From Collinsella sp. (GTDB taxonomy: Bacteria > Actinomycetota > Coriobacteriia > Coriobacteriales > Coriobacteriaceae), in contig JAGZSF010000002.1 in NCBI GenBank assembly GCA_018381235.1, positions 82,663-146,662 of the forward strand: 64,000 bases of DNA. Direction: 5' to 3'. Below are positions 24,480-32,488 of the stretch, in pieces. The translations under genes were made by a program, and so were the position numbers. Position 1 is the stretch's first letter. Each line of letters opens with the position of its first letter. Under the pieces are notes generated by a model. It ran no database searches and was not told the origin of the DNA. It saw only the letters and a program-made list of their open reading frames with translations.

Positions 24480-25310
24480 ATGGATCACAGTAAGGTACCA
24501 GCCGTTCTATCCATCGCAGGATCCGATTCCAGCGGTGGCGCCGGCATTCAGGCAGACATCAAGACCATCACGGCGCACCGTCTGTATGCCGAAACAGCCA
24601 TCACGGCCATCACCGCACAAAACACGCTCGGTGTCACCGCCGTGCAGAATGTCTCCCCGGATATTGTCGCGGCGCAGATCGATGCCGTCTTTGACGATAT
24701 CCGACCCAGCGCCGTCAAGATCGGCATGGTTTCCTCTGCTGAGATTATCGAGGTTATCGCCGACCGCCTGAGTGCCTGGGACGCACAAAATATCGTCGTC
24801 GATCCCGTCATGGTCGCCACTTCGGGCGCTCGCCTCATTGCCGAGGATGCCGCCGAGGCGCTCACACGTCGCCTGTTCCCGTTGGCGACCGTCATCACGC
24901 CCAACATTCCCGAGGCCATGGCGCTGCTCGACTACGAGGTCGATTCCGAGCGCACGCAGCAAAACGCTGCCATGCTCCTCACCCGCCGCTTTGGCTGCGC
25001 GTCCCTCGTTAAGGGCGGGCATTTTGTCAACGAGGCCAACGATGTGCTAGCAGAGCCCGCGCCGCTCGATGACGAGGGCAACCACCTGGGCGATCCGCTC
25101 ACCACGTGGTTCCGCCATAAGCGCATCGAGACCGGTAACACGCATGGCACCGGCTGCACGCTCTCGTCCGCCATCGCCTGTGCGCTGGCGCAGGGCATGG
25201 ATCTTGCCGACGCCATCAATGCCGGCAAGGCCTACCTAACGGGCGCTCTCGCCGCCGGCTTTGACATGGGCAAAGGCTCCGGCCCCGTCAACCACATGTG
25301 GCAGTACTAA
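24480..25310 (+). CDS. thiD: hydroxymethylpyrimidine/phosphomethylpyrimidine kinase
   Basis: A 276-residue ribokinase-fold kinase, of normal ThiD length. The N-terminal SIAGSDSSGGAGIQADIKT and the C-terminal anion hole ETGNTHGTGCTLSSAIA are the family signatures. It adds the second phosphate to HMP-P, the product of ThiC, before coupling to thiazole. Start ATG 24480 follows GGGAG. It is separated from thiC by 178 nt with a likely own promoter and no second riboswitch. Confidence 0.94.
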   Translation: MDHSKVPAVLSIAGSDSSGGAGIQADIKTITAHRLYAETAITAITAQNTLGVTAVQNVSPDIVAAQIDAVFDDIRPSAVKIGMVSSAEIIEVIADRLSAWDAQNIVVDPVMVATSGARLIAEDAAEALTRRLFPLATVITPNIPEAMALLDYEVDSERTQQNAAMLLTRRFGCASLVKGGHFVNEANDVLAEPAPLDDEGNHLGDPLTTWFRHKRIETGNTHGTGCTLSSAIACALAQGMDLADAINAGKAYLTGALAAGFDMGKGSGPVNHMWQY

Positions 25311-25325
25311 GATTCGCAGACCAAA

Positions 25326-25360
25326 ACCACCGCAAAGGGGACAGACACCTTTGCGGTGGT
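25326..25360. repeat. hairpin G downstream of thiD
   Basis: ACCACCGCAAAGG (25326-25338) pairs with CCTTTGCGGTGGT (25348-25360) around GGACAGACA. On the minus strand it ends GGTTTTGG. The core AAAGGGGACAG echoes palindrome B at 916-946. Confidence 0.75.
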
Positions 25361-25370
25361 TCCCACAGAC

Positions 25371-25588
25371 ATCTCGATCCGTAACAGTTAGAGTCCATTT
25401 TTCGGCCCACCTGTTACAGATTGAGACATTCAAATTCTGCCGAGAAGATAATCTCGATCTGTAACAGTAGATCGGCAAAATCGACCCTAGATGTTACAGA
25501 TCGAGACAAACGACCGATATCAACCTGAATAATCTCAATCTGTAACATCTAGCCCGTTTTCGGCCTTACAGCTGTTACAGATCGAGAC
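25371..25588. repeat. three tandem hairpins with TCTCGATCTGTAACA arms
   Basis: Three units start at 25372, 25452 and 25533 (spacing 80 and 81). Each has a left arm TCTCGATCTGTAACA (or one- to two-base variants) and a right arm TGTTACAGATCGAGA, ending at 25426, 25506 and 25587. The loops are 23-25 nt. Loops 1 and 3 share TTTTCGGCC; loop 2 looks more like its reverse complement. Spacers of about 25 nt separate the units. Not CRISPR: the units are palindromic and the spacers are not flanked by identical direct repeats of the usual kind. Confidence 0.85.
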
Positions 25589-25643
25589 AAACCAACGAAA
25601 CAAGCCGCCGCAAGGGAAACTTTTGTACTGGTTTGGGGCTGCG

Positions 25644-26303
25644 CTACTCACCGAGCATCTCTTGGAGCTTGGCTGCCACGGCATGTCCCAAGCTCTCGTG
25701 GCCTTCGGGCATCATGTGCAGATAATCGATATCGCCCGGCTCGGCAAAGTCGGCGGCATTCAAAAAGTCGCAGCCAAACTGCTCAGCCACATGCGCGTAG
25801 TACTCACCAAAATGTTCCGAGGCTTCTACGGAATGCTCGTCAAAATCGGTCATATATACGTCGGCGATCTGCGGCTTAATCTTGATAGGCGCCATCAGCA
25901 GAATCCGTGGGCAGGGCGCAGCATCGGTCCAGGCAAACGCGCGGACGGCGCGAATCAGTGCCATGGCGCCACGGGCGATATCGGAGGCTGTCACGCCAAA
26001 GACCGTCTTGCAGTCGTTGGTGCCCAGCATAATCACGATCGCGTCCAGCGGCTTATGGGCTTCGAGCAGCATCGGCAGCGCGCGAATGCCGTTGAGGTTG
26101 GTGTCCAGATGGCACATATCGTCGCGCACCGTCGTGCGACCATTTAGGCCTTCCTCAATCACATGCCAACCCTCACCCAGGTCACGCTGCACCACACCGC
26201 ACCAGCGCACATCCTGCGCATAGCGCACTGCGGTGCCGTCGCGCATACCCGCCGGATCATAGCCATAGGTGTTGCTGTCACCAAAGCACAGAACGTTTTT
26301 CAT
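25644..26303 (-). CDS. SGNH/GDSL-type hydrolase
   Basis: A 219-residue SGNH hydrolase. Block I is VLCFGDSNTYGYDP (catalytic serine S9), block III is the MLGTNDCK segment, and block V is the PEGHESLGHAVA segment near the C-terminus with the histidine. No signal peptide is present, so it acts inside the cell. It resembles arylesterase/acyl-CoA thioesterase-like GDSL enzymes; the natural ester is unknown. It is downstream of the PARG-like gene, but a terminator intervenes. Confidence 0.88.
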   Translation of the reverse strand: MKNVLCFGDSNTYGYDPAGMRDGTAVRYAQDVRWCGVVQRDLGEGWHVIEEGLNGRTTVRDDMCHLDTNLNGIRALPMLLEAHKPLDAIVIMLGTNDCKTVFGVTASDIARGAMALIRAVRAFAWTDAAPCPRILLMAPIKIKPQIADVYMTDFDEHSVEASEHFGEYYAHVAEQFGCDFLNAADFAEPGDIDYLHMMPEGHESLGHAVAAKLQEMLGE

Positions 26304-26321
26304 CTTGAGTTCCCCATTCCG

Positions 26322-26357
26322 TAAAAAGCCGACGGGAGCAATCCCTCCCGTCGGCTT
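26322..26357 (-). terminator. terminator of the PARG-like gene
   Basis: AAGCCGACGGGAG (26326-26338) pairs with CTCCCGTCGGCTT (26345-26357). The minus strand continues with TTTTTACGG. It lies 25 nt after the stop. Confidence 0.9.
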
Positions 26358-26381
26358 GGCATATCACATCGCGCGCACCGC

Positions 26382-27521
26382 TTACAGGTACTTGCGCCAG
26401 TCGTCCTCGTCCTCATCGTCCTCGGCTGCTGCCTGGGCCTGCTCGGCGGCACGAGCGGCTGCGGCGCGGGCGGCAACCTGGGCATAGGACTCCTCGTTGC
26501 GCTCGGGGAAGTTTGCCAGCACGTGCTCGAACTTGGCAAAATCCTCGTCCCAGCGCGTAGAGGGCACGGCAAAGAAGACCTGCTTGACCTTGAAGTCGCC
26601 CGATGCGAGCTCCTTGCGGAAGAGCTCGGCCACGGCCTCGGCGTCAAAGCCGTTGTTCTCGCAGCCCCAAGCACCCAGTACGAGCTTCTCGCGGCCCAGC
26701 TCATCGCAGATAGCAAGCACAAAGCGAATGCGGTCGCGCAGGGCGTCAAGCAAGGCATCGTCGCTCACGCGGTACTCCTGGCGAGCACGCTTGGCGTTGG
26801 GTGCAGCGGCGACGATTACGTCGGCATAGGCGTGCACATGCTTGCGGTCGAAGCGCACCGCGGGCACCACCAGCGCACGGTTGCGGTACAGCTCACAGTT
26901 GATGTTGCGGCGACGGTTCTCGCCGTACCATTTACGCTGCTTATCAAGGACATTGTACAGGTACGAATCGGCGCACAGCGTGGCCTCCTGGCCCAGATAG
27001 CCCTGGATGTAGCCACCGCCCGGATTGGTGAACGAGGCAAAGGCAAGCACAGCCATGTCGCAGAACTGCGCGTAGCCTCGACCGTTATCCAGAATGGCCT
27101 GCGTGGCAGAGGCGTCGAGCACGGTGACCTCGGGCAGGACCGGAGCGGGCTCCTCGGCGGCAGGCGCGGGCTCGGCTTCGGTGGCCTCCTCGACGGGCTC
27201 GGGCGCCACCTCGGCATCGACCGCAGCCTCGACCTCAGCAGCCTCAGTAGCCTCGACCTCGGCAGCCTCGACGTCCTCGGCAGCTTGCTCCTCAGCAGCC
27301 GCTGCCTTCTGGACCCTGGTCTTCATCGCCGCGACAAAACCGGCAGGCATACCATCGAACTCGCGCACGCCGGCAAGCGAACGCTCGATGTCCTTGGCAC
27401 AGGCCTCGGACACAGCCGTCACATGGCACTCGGCGGCCTTGGCACGTGCCTCACGCTTGGGATTGGGCTGACCCGCTCGGTTGGACCTGCGGTTACGGTT
27501 CCTGCTGTCGACGTCTGCCAT
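26382..27521 (-). CDS. TIGR02452 / microbial PARG-like macrodomain protein
   Basis: A 379-residue protein. The catalytic macrodomain spans about residues 130-330. It shows ASFTNPGGGYIQGYLGQEA, matching the bacterial-type PARG signature (glycine-rich loop and following glutamate), then SYLYNVL, and the GAWGCENNG loop of the TIGR02452 family. By family it would remove ADP-ribose from modified targets. The first 75 residues are basic and helical. Residues about 75-128 form an Ala/Glu/Pro-rich acidic linker (AEEQAAEDVEAAEVEATEAA), and the C-terminus is again Ala/Glu/Asp-rich, ending DEDEDDWRKYL. The long low-complexity linker is unusual for this family. Enzyme activity is inferred. Confidence 0.82.
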   Translation of the reverse strand: MADVDSRNRNRRSNRAGQPNPKREARAKAAECHVTAVSEACAKDIERSLAGVREFDGMPAGFVAAMKTRVQKAAAAEEQAAEDVEAAEVEATEAAEVEAAVDAEVAPEPVEEATEAEPAPAAEEPAPVLPEVTVLDASATQAILDNGRGYAQFCDMAVLAFASFTNPGGGYIQGYLGQEATLCADSYLYNVLDKQRKWYGENRRRNINCELYRNRALVVPAVRFDRKHVHAYADVIVAAAPNAKRARQEYRVSDDALLDALRDRIRFVLAICDELGREKLVLGAWGCENNGFDAEAVAELFRKELASGDFKVKQVFFAVPSTRWDEDFAKFEHVLANFPERNEESYAQVAARAAAARAAEQAQAAAEDDEDEDDWRKYL

Positions 27522-27588
27522 ACATGGCCACCTTTCCTGTCGCTGCCGCTATCGGCTTTTCCCATCCATGATACCCCGCCGCACACAT

Positions 27589-27614
27589 AAAGACGGTCCC
27601 GAAGGACCGCCTTT
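27589..27614 (-). terminator. terminator of the BI-1 gene
   Basis: AAAGACGGTCC pairs with GGACCGCCTTT around CGAA; the minus strand reads GGTCCTTCGGGACCGTCTTTATG. It is 47 nt after the stop. Confidence 0.8.
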
Positions 27615-27660
27615 CGCATCGTTTTACCGTGTCCGGCAGGAAGCATCGCAATGCCGCGCT

Positions 27661-28356
27661 TTAATCGCGACGGCCGAGGATGTTCAGAATGCGCAGGAAC
27701 ACGTTGATAATATCCACGAACAGGTTGGATGCCATAAGTACGGCGTTGGGCAGCGTGGGCGGCACCGTCGTTGCCACATAGGTGTCGTAGCCGATGAAGC
27801 CGGCGAACACCACAATCACGATCAGGTCGGTGATGGACTGCGAAACGCCCATGAACATCAGCACGATCTCGACCAGAATCGTGGCAAGCAGGATGCCAAA
27901 ACCAATGCCATACACACGCTGGAAGAACTTGGGGAAGGTCACGCCCAGCGCACCAAAGACAAAGGTGATGGCGGCCGTGGCGATAAAGGCGGTGTTAATG
28001 GTAGGCAGGTCGTAGTTTGCAAGACCAAACGACGCCGTCAGACCAAAGGTGCTCGCAAAGACCACGTAGCCCACGAGTGACAGGCCCACGGACTGTTTGC
28101 TGGCAGCAGCCGACATCATGACCATGCCGACGATGGTCAAAATAAATGAGCCAAAGACCAGCGGCAAAGCGGCGCCGCTCATCATCATGCGCGCAAACGA
28201 CATGGTGCTCGTAAAATAGGCGCCGGCGCCCATGGCGCAAAAGCCCAAAAAGATCAGGGCAGACATGACAAGGTTGTACGCGCGCGGCGACATCTCCTTG
28301 GCGCGGCCTGCACCGCTCTCGACGGGGCCGTTCTGATAGCCCTGGATATCGTTCAT
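27661..28356 (-). CDS. Bax inhibitor-1/YccA family membrane protein
   Basis: A 231-residue protein with seven hydrophobic segments from residue 28 on. The family's end motif region is seen in IVVFAGFIGYDTYVATT, where YDT aspartate is the conserved residue of the BI-1 pore, and in the C-terminal LFVDIINVFLRILNILG. BsYetJ relatives leak calcium in a pH-dependent way; E. coli YccA modulates FtsH. The role here is unknown. Single gene with its own terminator. Confidence 0.92.
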   Translation of the reverse strand: MNDIQGYQNGPVESGAGRAKEMSPRAYNLVMSALIFLGFCAMGAGAYFTSTMSFARMMMSGAALPLVFGSFILTIVGMVMMSAAASKQSVGLSLVGYVVFASTFGLTASFGLANYDLPTINTAFIATAAITFVFGALGVTFPKFFQRVYGIGFGILLATILVEIVLMFMGVSQSITDLIVIVVFAGFIGYDTYVATTVPPTLPNAVLMASNLFVDIINVFLRILNILGRRD

Positions 28357-28440
28357 AGGTTCGTCCTTTCAAAAAGCGCCACAAATAACGGCGCAGTAGC
28401 TGACAAGATTCCTGCCATTGTACCCGAACGCCGTGCGCCC

Positions 28441-28779
28441 TTACCTACGACGCTCGCCCTCAAGCGTACAATCAAACACCCAGACCCACCAACGCATCAC
28501 GTGGGCCTGCGAGCCGTCCGGCCGTCCGCGCGCCTGGTCCTCCAGATACAACTCGGTCGCATGCCCGCCAAAACGAACCTTATACGTTGCCGTACGAACA
28601 CCGTGAACCGTTAAGCCAAAGCCCGTGGACGAGACAATCTCGTCAATTGTAAAGCAGCGACCGTCGACCCAGCAGACGGTAACCGGCACGACTTGTCCGC
28701 CCGCGAGGATGCGAGCCACAACGTCCACATACTGCTTGTGCACGCGTCGAGTTTTGCCGTCTGTCTGTCGATATTCCAT
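28441..28779 (-). CDS. conserved-looking hypothetical protein
   Basis: A 112-residue soluble protein with no family I recognise. It reads MEYRQTDGKTRRVHKQYVDV at the start, then strands around VPVTVCWVDGRCFTIDEI and YKVRFGGHATELYLED, ending MRWWVWVFDCTLEGERRR. The mixed strand pattern and two tryptophans suggest a small beta domain. The start is uncertain: ATG 28779 has AGGAGG only 1 nt upstream, too close for normal use, while ATG 28800 has no ribosome site. It is divergent from the phosphate transporter. Confidence 0.6.
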   Translation of the reverse strand: MEYRQTDGKTRRVHKQYVDVVARILAGGQVVPVTVCWVDGRCFTIDEIVSSTGFGLTVHGVRTATYKVRFGGHATELYLEDQARGRPDGSQAHVMRWWVWVFDCTLEGERRR

Positions 28780-29029
28780 GCCTCCTATTATCGAACGCAT
28801 GTTTGCGTATTGTAAAGCGAACAGACTGTGGTTTTGGGGTGTTGGGGCGCGCGCACGTGTCCTCATGGCGTGTTAGCAAAAAGAACACCCGCGGTCAACA
28901 GGGCTAATATTCAAATTTAGTGCCAAAAAGTTCACTTCTCCCATCAGAACTCGGTAAAGAAACCCGCAGGAGGTGATACGATTTATCATGTTTTTGTAAC
29001 GTGTCTGCAAACTTCGAGAAAGCCCATAT

Positions 29030-30079
29030 ATGGACGTAACGTTCTCAACCTTCCTCGGCCAAATTGTGTCGAACCCAGTCCTTGCCGTCACCGTGATCCT
29101 CGCGTTGGGCGCCATCTTCGTCAATGGATGGACCGACGCGCCCAACGCCATCGCGACCTGCGTCACTACGCGCTGCATGCCCGCCCGCGCCGCCATTCTC
29201 ATGAGCGCCGCGTTCAACTTTTTGGGCGTGCTCATCATGACGCATTTTAATGCCAGCGTCGCCAACACCATCTCGCATATCGTCGACTTTGGCGGAAACA
29301 GCACCATGGCGCTCGCCTGCCTATGCGCGGCGCTGTTCTCCATCGTCGTCTACGGTGCCACGGCATCGCGTTTTGGTATCCCCACCTCGCAGAGCCACAG
29401 CCTCATCGCCGGCCTGACCGGCGCTGCTATCGCCCTCGGTGGCGCCAGCAGCGTCAACGTCCACGAGTGGATGAAGGTCATCTACGGCCTGGCGCTCTCC
29501 ATCGGACTGGGCTTTGTCATGGGCTGGGTCCTGTGCAAGCTCGTCTCGATTCTTTTCGCCGCCGCCAACAGGCGACGCGCCAACGTCTTCTTTAAATACG
29601 CTCAGATCGCGAGCGCTGCGGCCATGAGCTTTATGCACGGCGCGCAGGATGGACAGAAGTTCATCGGCGTGCTCTTTTTAGGTGTCGCCTTTGCCAGCGG
29701 GCAGACGAGCGTCGGCGACGCCGGCATCCCCATCTGGATCATGCTGCTGTGCTCGGCAACCATGGGCATCGGCACCAGCGTGGGCGGCGAGCGCATCATC
29801 AAGTCCGTCGGCCAGAGCATGGTCAAGCTCGAAAAGTACCAGGGCTTCTCAGCCGACCTGGCGGGCGCCGCGAACCTGCTACTTGCCACCCTTACCGGCA
29901 TCCCCGTGTCCTCCACGCACATCAAAACCTGCGCCATCATGGGCGTCGGCGCCGTCAAGCGCCTCTCGGCCATCAACTTCGGCGTGGTCAAGGACATGAT
30001 GTTCACGTGGTTCTTCACCTTCCCCGCCTGCGGACTCATCAGCTTTGTCATGGCCAAGCTGTTCATGATGTTCATCTAG
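29030..30079 (+). CDS. pit: inorganic phosphate transporter, PiT family
   Basis: A 349-residue membrane protein. The two PiT signature repeats appear as FVNGWTDAPNAIATCV (about 31-46) and AMSFMHGAQDGQKFIGV (about 203-219), with GIPTSQSHSLIAGL and GIPVSSTHIKTCAI as the paired inner repeats. It takes up phosphate with H+ or Na+. It is followed 67 nt later by a DUF47 protein, the standard PiT partner. A lone GTTCACTT at about 28930 hints at a Pho-type site, but there is no clear direct repeat. The window also holds a high-affinity pst system. Confidence 0.95.
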   Translation: MDVTFSTFLGQIVSNPVLAVTVILALGAIFVNGWTDAPNAIATCVTTRCMPARAAILMSAAFNFLGVLIMTHFNASVANTISHIVDFGGNSTMALACLCAALFSIVVYGATASRFGIPTSQSHSLIAGLTGAAIALGGASSVNVHEWMKVIYGLALSIGLGFVMGWVLCKLVSILFAAANRRRANVFFKYAQIASAAAMSFMHGAQDGQKFIGVLFLGVAFASGQTSVGDAGIPIWIMLLCSATMGIGTSVGGERIIKSVGQSMVKLEKYQGFSADLAGAANLLLATLTGIPVSSTHIKTCAIMGVGAVKRLSAINFGVVKDMMFTWFFTFPACGLISFVMAKLFMMFI

Positions 30080-30146
30080 TCAAACCGAGCGTCCATCCGG
30101 ACCGTAATACCTCGCCTGCCCGTCTTCGCCTCGAAAGGACCCACTC

Positions 30147-30770
30147 ATGGCAAAGAAACCCGATTCGTTCTACTTTGACAATTACGTCGCCTGCGCCGAC
30201 CTTGCTGTCCAGGCCGCAGAGTTGCTCATCAAGATTTTTGAGAACTTTGATCCCGCGCAAATCCACGACATGCTCGAGGAGATGCATGCGATTGAGCATG
30301 CGGCCGACAAGAAGCACCATGAGCTCGAGGATGCCCTGCTCACTGCCTTTATCACCCCGCTTGAGCGCGAGGATCTGGACCTGATGAGTTGCGCGCTCGA
30401 CACTGTGCTTGACCGTATCGAAGGCGTCGTGCAGCGCGTCTACTTCACCAACATCCAGAGCATCCACCCCGATGCCATTGTCATCGCCCACAAGGTGACC
30501 GACGCCTGCCGCGCCATGAAGGACCTGATGGTCGAGCTGCCCAACTACCGCAAGTCCAAGACCCTGCGCGAGCTCGTCATCCAGATCAACACCATCGAAT
30601 CCGAGGCCGACGAGCTCTACATCAACGCCATGCGCAACCTGCACGTCAATGGCAAGGATCCGCTTGAGGTCATCGCTTGGCGTGACGTGTACGCCTTCTT
30701 GGAGTACTGCGCCGACTGCTGCGAGAATGTGGCCGATGTTGTGGATTCGATTGTCATGAAGAACAGTTAA
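30147..30770 (+). CDS. DUF47 (PhoU-like) protein, PiT partner
   Basis: A 207-residue all-helical protein of the DUF47/PhoU-like family (YkaA type). It has repeated acidic helices such as MLEEMHAIEHAADKKHHELE and the ESEADELYINAMRNL segment that bind metal in PhoU relatives. Such proteins sit next to PiT transporters and are thought to gate them. SD GAAAGGA lies before ATG 30147. Operon with pit; a 26-bp-arm hairpin follows. Confidence 0.9.
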   Translation: MAKKPDSFYFDNYVACADLAVQAAELLIKIFENFDPAQIHDMLEEMHAIEHAADKKHHELEDALLTAFITPLEREDLDLMSCALDTVLDRIEGVVQRVYFTNIQSIHPDAIVIAHKVTDACRAMKDLMVELPNYRKSKTLRELVIQINTIESEADELYINAMRNLHVNGKDPLEVIAWRDVYAFLEYCADCCENVADVVDSIVMKNS

Positions 30771-30776
30771 TTGGGG

Positions 30777-30886
30777 GTACGTGTCCCGGCGGTCGCGGGC
30801 CCGGCCACTAATAACCTTTTTCACTCCGGCTGCAAGCAGAGTCGTTCAAAAGGTTATTAGTGGCCGGGCCCGCTCCCTTACGTACC
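30777..30886. repeat. inverted repeat H with 26-bp perfect arms
   Basis: Arms at 30795-30820 (starting GCGGGCCCGGCCACTAATAA) and 30848-30873 are exact complements around a 27-nt loop. Outer bases GGTACGT (30777-30783) and ACGTACC (30880-30886) can extend the stem across internal loops. It starts 7 nt after the DUF47 stop. Confidence 0.9.
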
Positions 30887-31055
30887 ACCATTGGGAACTT
30901 TGGCTGATAGTTATAGCGCAATGGGGGTTTGGCTGAAGGGACCTTTGGTATCCGTTCAGACACTTTGGCCCTCGATGAGCGTTTGGCTGATTGCTGCTTG
31001 GGTACTGTTTGGGTTACTTTGGGTTTGTTTGATTTTTAATTGTTGGAGGGCTTGT

Positions 31056-31586
31056 ATGTCTTATTTGGATCTGGCTCGGGGTCGGTATTCTTGTCGTGAG
31101 TTTGAGGATCGTTCTGTTGAGCAGGCTGTGGTGGATGCCATTGTTGAGGCTGGGCGTATTGCTCCTTCTGCTTGTAATAATCATCCAACCCGTGTGATGG
31201 TGTTGGATACGCCTGAGCTTCTGGAGAAGGCTGCTGCTTGTCAGCCCCGGTTTGCTCGTGATGGGTCTATCTTTGGGGCTCCGCTTGTCTTCCTTATTTG
31301 CAGCGTTACCGATGACGCTTGGGTGCGCCCGTATGACCAGATGAATTCCAGCGAAATCGATACGTCCATCGTGTGTGATCAGATGATGATGGAGGCCACC
31401 GAGCAGGGCCTGGGAACGTGCTGGGTGTGCCATTTCAAGCCTGAGGTGGCACAGGAGCAGTTCAATCTGTCCAAGGGCGTCTATCCCTATCACATGCTCG
31501 TCTGTGGCTATCCCGCCGACCACATCGCCGATCCCGAGCATCGCGAGGCCCGTACCATTCCCCTCTCCGACTTCCTCCTCAAGTAG
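31056..31586 (+). CDS. nitroreductase-family protein
   Basis: A 176-residue flavoprotein of the nitroreductase superfamily. It starts MSYLDLARGRYSCREFEDR, where the SCR(E)F motif contacts FMN phosphate, and shows GRIAPSACNNHPTRVMVLD and the GLGTCWVCHFKPE loop. It would reduce nitro or quinone substrates with NAD(P)H. The ATG at 31056 follows GGAGGG at 6 nt; the open frame upstream (from 30891) has no ribosome site. About the first 80 codons use T-ending codons (GCT, GTT, CGT, TGT), then use changes to C-ending codons as in neighbours, hinting at a recombined gene. Confidence 0.88.
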   Translation: MSYLDLARGRYSCREFEDRSVEQAVVDAIVEAGRIAPSACNNHPTRVMVLDTPELLEKAAACQPRFARDGSIFGAPLVFLICSVTDDAWVRPYDQMNSSEIDTSIVCDQMMMEATEQGLGTCWVCHFKPEVAQEQFNLSKGVYPYHMLVCGYPADHIADPEHREARTIPLSDFLLK

Positions 31587-31633
31587 GTTTTGGGACATGC
31601 CTTAAAACCTACCCTTGACCGCTCACCCGTTCG

Positions 31634-31672
31634 CCGAGTTCTGCGCCATTATGTGCAGGGCTCGGTTTTTTA
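31634..31672 (+). terminator. nitroreductase terminator
   Basis: CCGAGTTCTGC (31634-31644) pairs with GCAGGGCTCGG (31655-31665), followed by TTTTTT. Confidence 0.85.
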
Positions 31673-31694
31673 TGTTACGCACTCCGGCACAGTC

Positions 31695-31726
31695 ATAAAA
31701 AAGGACCCGCAAGCTGCGGGTCCTTT
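31695..31726 (-). terminator. divIVA terminator
   Basis: On the minus strand AAAGGACCCGCAGCTTGCGGGTCC in pieces forms a GGACCCGC/GCGGGTCC stem followed by TTTTTTATG, 27 nt after the divIVA stop. Confidence 0.9.
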
Positions 31727-31752
31727 CTAGGCACTAAATTGTAGGCCGAATG

Positions 31753-32427
31753 TTAGTCCAGGTCGTCGGCAGCAAAGTTGTCGATCGGGGCGAAGGGATC
31801 GGCCACGGGGACAACCGGGTCAGCGACGGGCAGCGGCTCGGCGGGAACAGTCACCGCAGGAGAAGCGGCGGAACCGACCGGCGTGGAGGCCATGAGGTCG
31901 GCCGGGAAGGAGTTCTGGGCATCGTCCATGAAGTGCTGGATGAGCTTGAGATACTCGGCCTTGAACTCCTCACGGGAAGCCTTGAGTCGATCGATTTCCT
32001 CGAGCTCGGCCTGCTTTTCAGTCAGAGCCTGGCGGATAACCTCGCGGGCCTTGGCGTCAGCCTCGTTGCGGATACGCTCAGCGTTCTCATTGGCATCGTT
32101 GACGATGGTCTCAGCGGTCTGCTGGGCAGCGATCAGGGCAGCGGAAATCTGGCGCTCCTGAGCGGAGAAGTCAGGGGCGGGAGCAGCCACGGGGGCGGCA
32201 GGAACGGCCTGGTCGGCGGTATCCTGAGCCTGGGCAAGCTGAGCCTGCGCATCGGCAAGGTGCTGCTCGGTAGCAGTCAGACGACCCTTAAGGTCGACGA
32301 TCTTAGCGAGCATAGCGTCAACCTCGGAGGACAGCGTCTCCAAGAAGACGTCGACCTCAGCAGGATCGTAGCCACGCTTGGCCTCAGAGAAAGTCTGAGC
32401 CTGGATGTCTGCAGGGGTAATAGCCAT
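31753..32427 (-). CDS. divIVA: DivIVA/Wag31-type cell-pole protein
   Basis: A 224-residue DivIVA. The N-terminal membrane-binding domain is ITPADIQAQTFSEAKRGYD and continues into VDVFLETL, as in the family. Two coiled-coil parts (about 30-70 and 90-165) are split by an Ala/Pro linker, and the last 45 residues are Pro/Ala/Val-rich. It marks curved membrane and recruits division or growth proteins. It is the last gene of the yggS-sepF-yggT-divIVA group, with its own terminator. Confidence 0.93.
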   Translation of the reverse strand: MAITPADIQAQTFSEAKRGYDPAEVDVFLETLSSEVDAMLAKIVDLKGRLTATEQHLADAQAQLAQAQDTADQAVPAAPVAAPAPDFSAQERQISAALIAAQQTAETIVNDANENAERIRNEADAKAREVIRQALTEKQAELEEIDRLKASREEFKAEYLKLIQHFMDDAQNSFPADLMASTPVGSAASPAVTVPAEPLPVADPVVPVADPFAPIDNFAADDLD

Positions 32428-32488
32428 AACAAGTCTCCTTTTTCATCGCCTCGGCGCTACACGCCCGACGTAAGTTACTAAGTCAGTT

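Larger units (their letters stand above)
25311..25643. other. gene-free stretch after thiD filled with hairpins
   Basis: No ORF has a ribosome site. The first 50 nt hold a 13-bp hairpin and the following 220 nt three tandem hairpins (listed separately). The last 50 nt lead to the SGNH gene stop and show no clear terminator. Confidence 0.7.

Noticed and set aside
22796..24481. Long minus-strand open frame continuing the membrane-protein frame across thiC
   Set aside because: It is antisense to thiC, which has clear family motifs and a TPP riboswitch. The real minus-strand gene starts at 22795 with a good ribosome site.
25371..25588. CRISPR array
   Set aside because: The units are palindromic pairs 80 nt apart with similar loops, not short direct repeats with unique spacers, and there are no cas genes.
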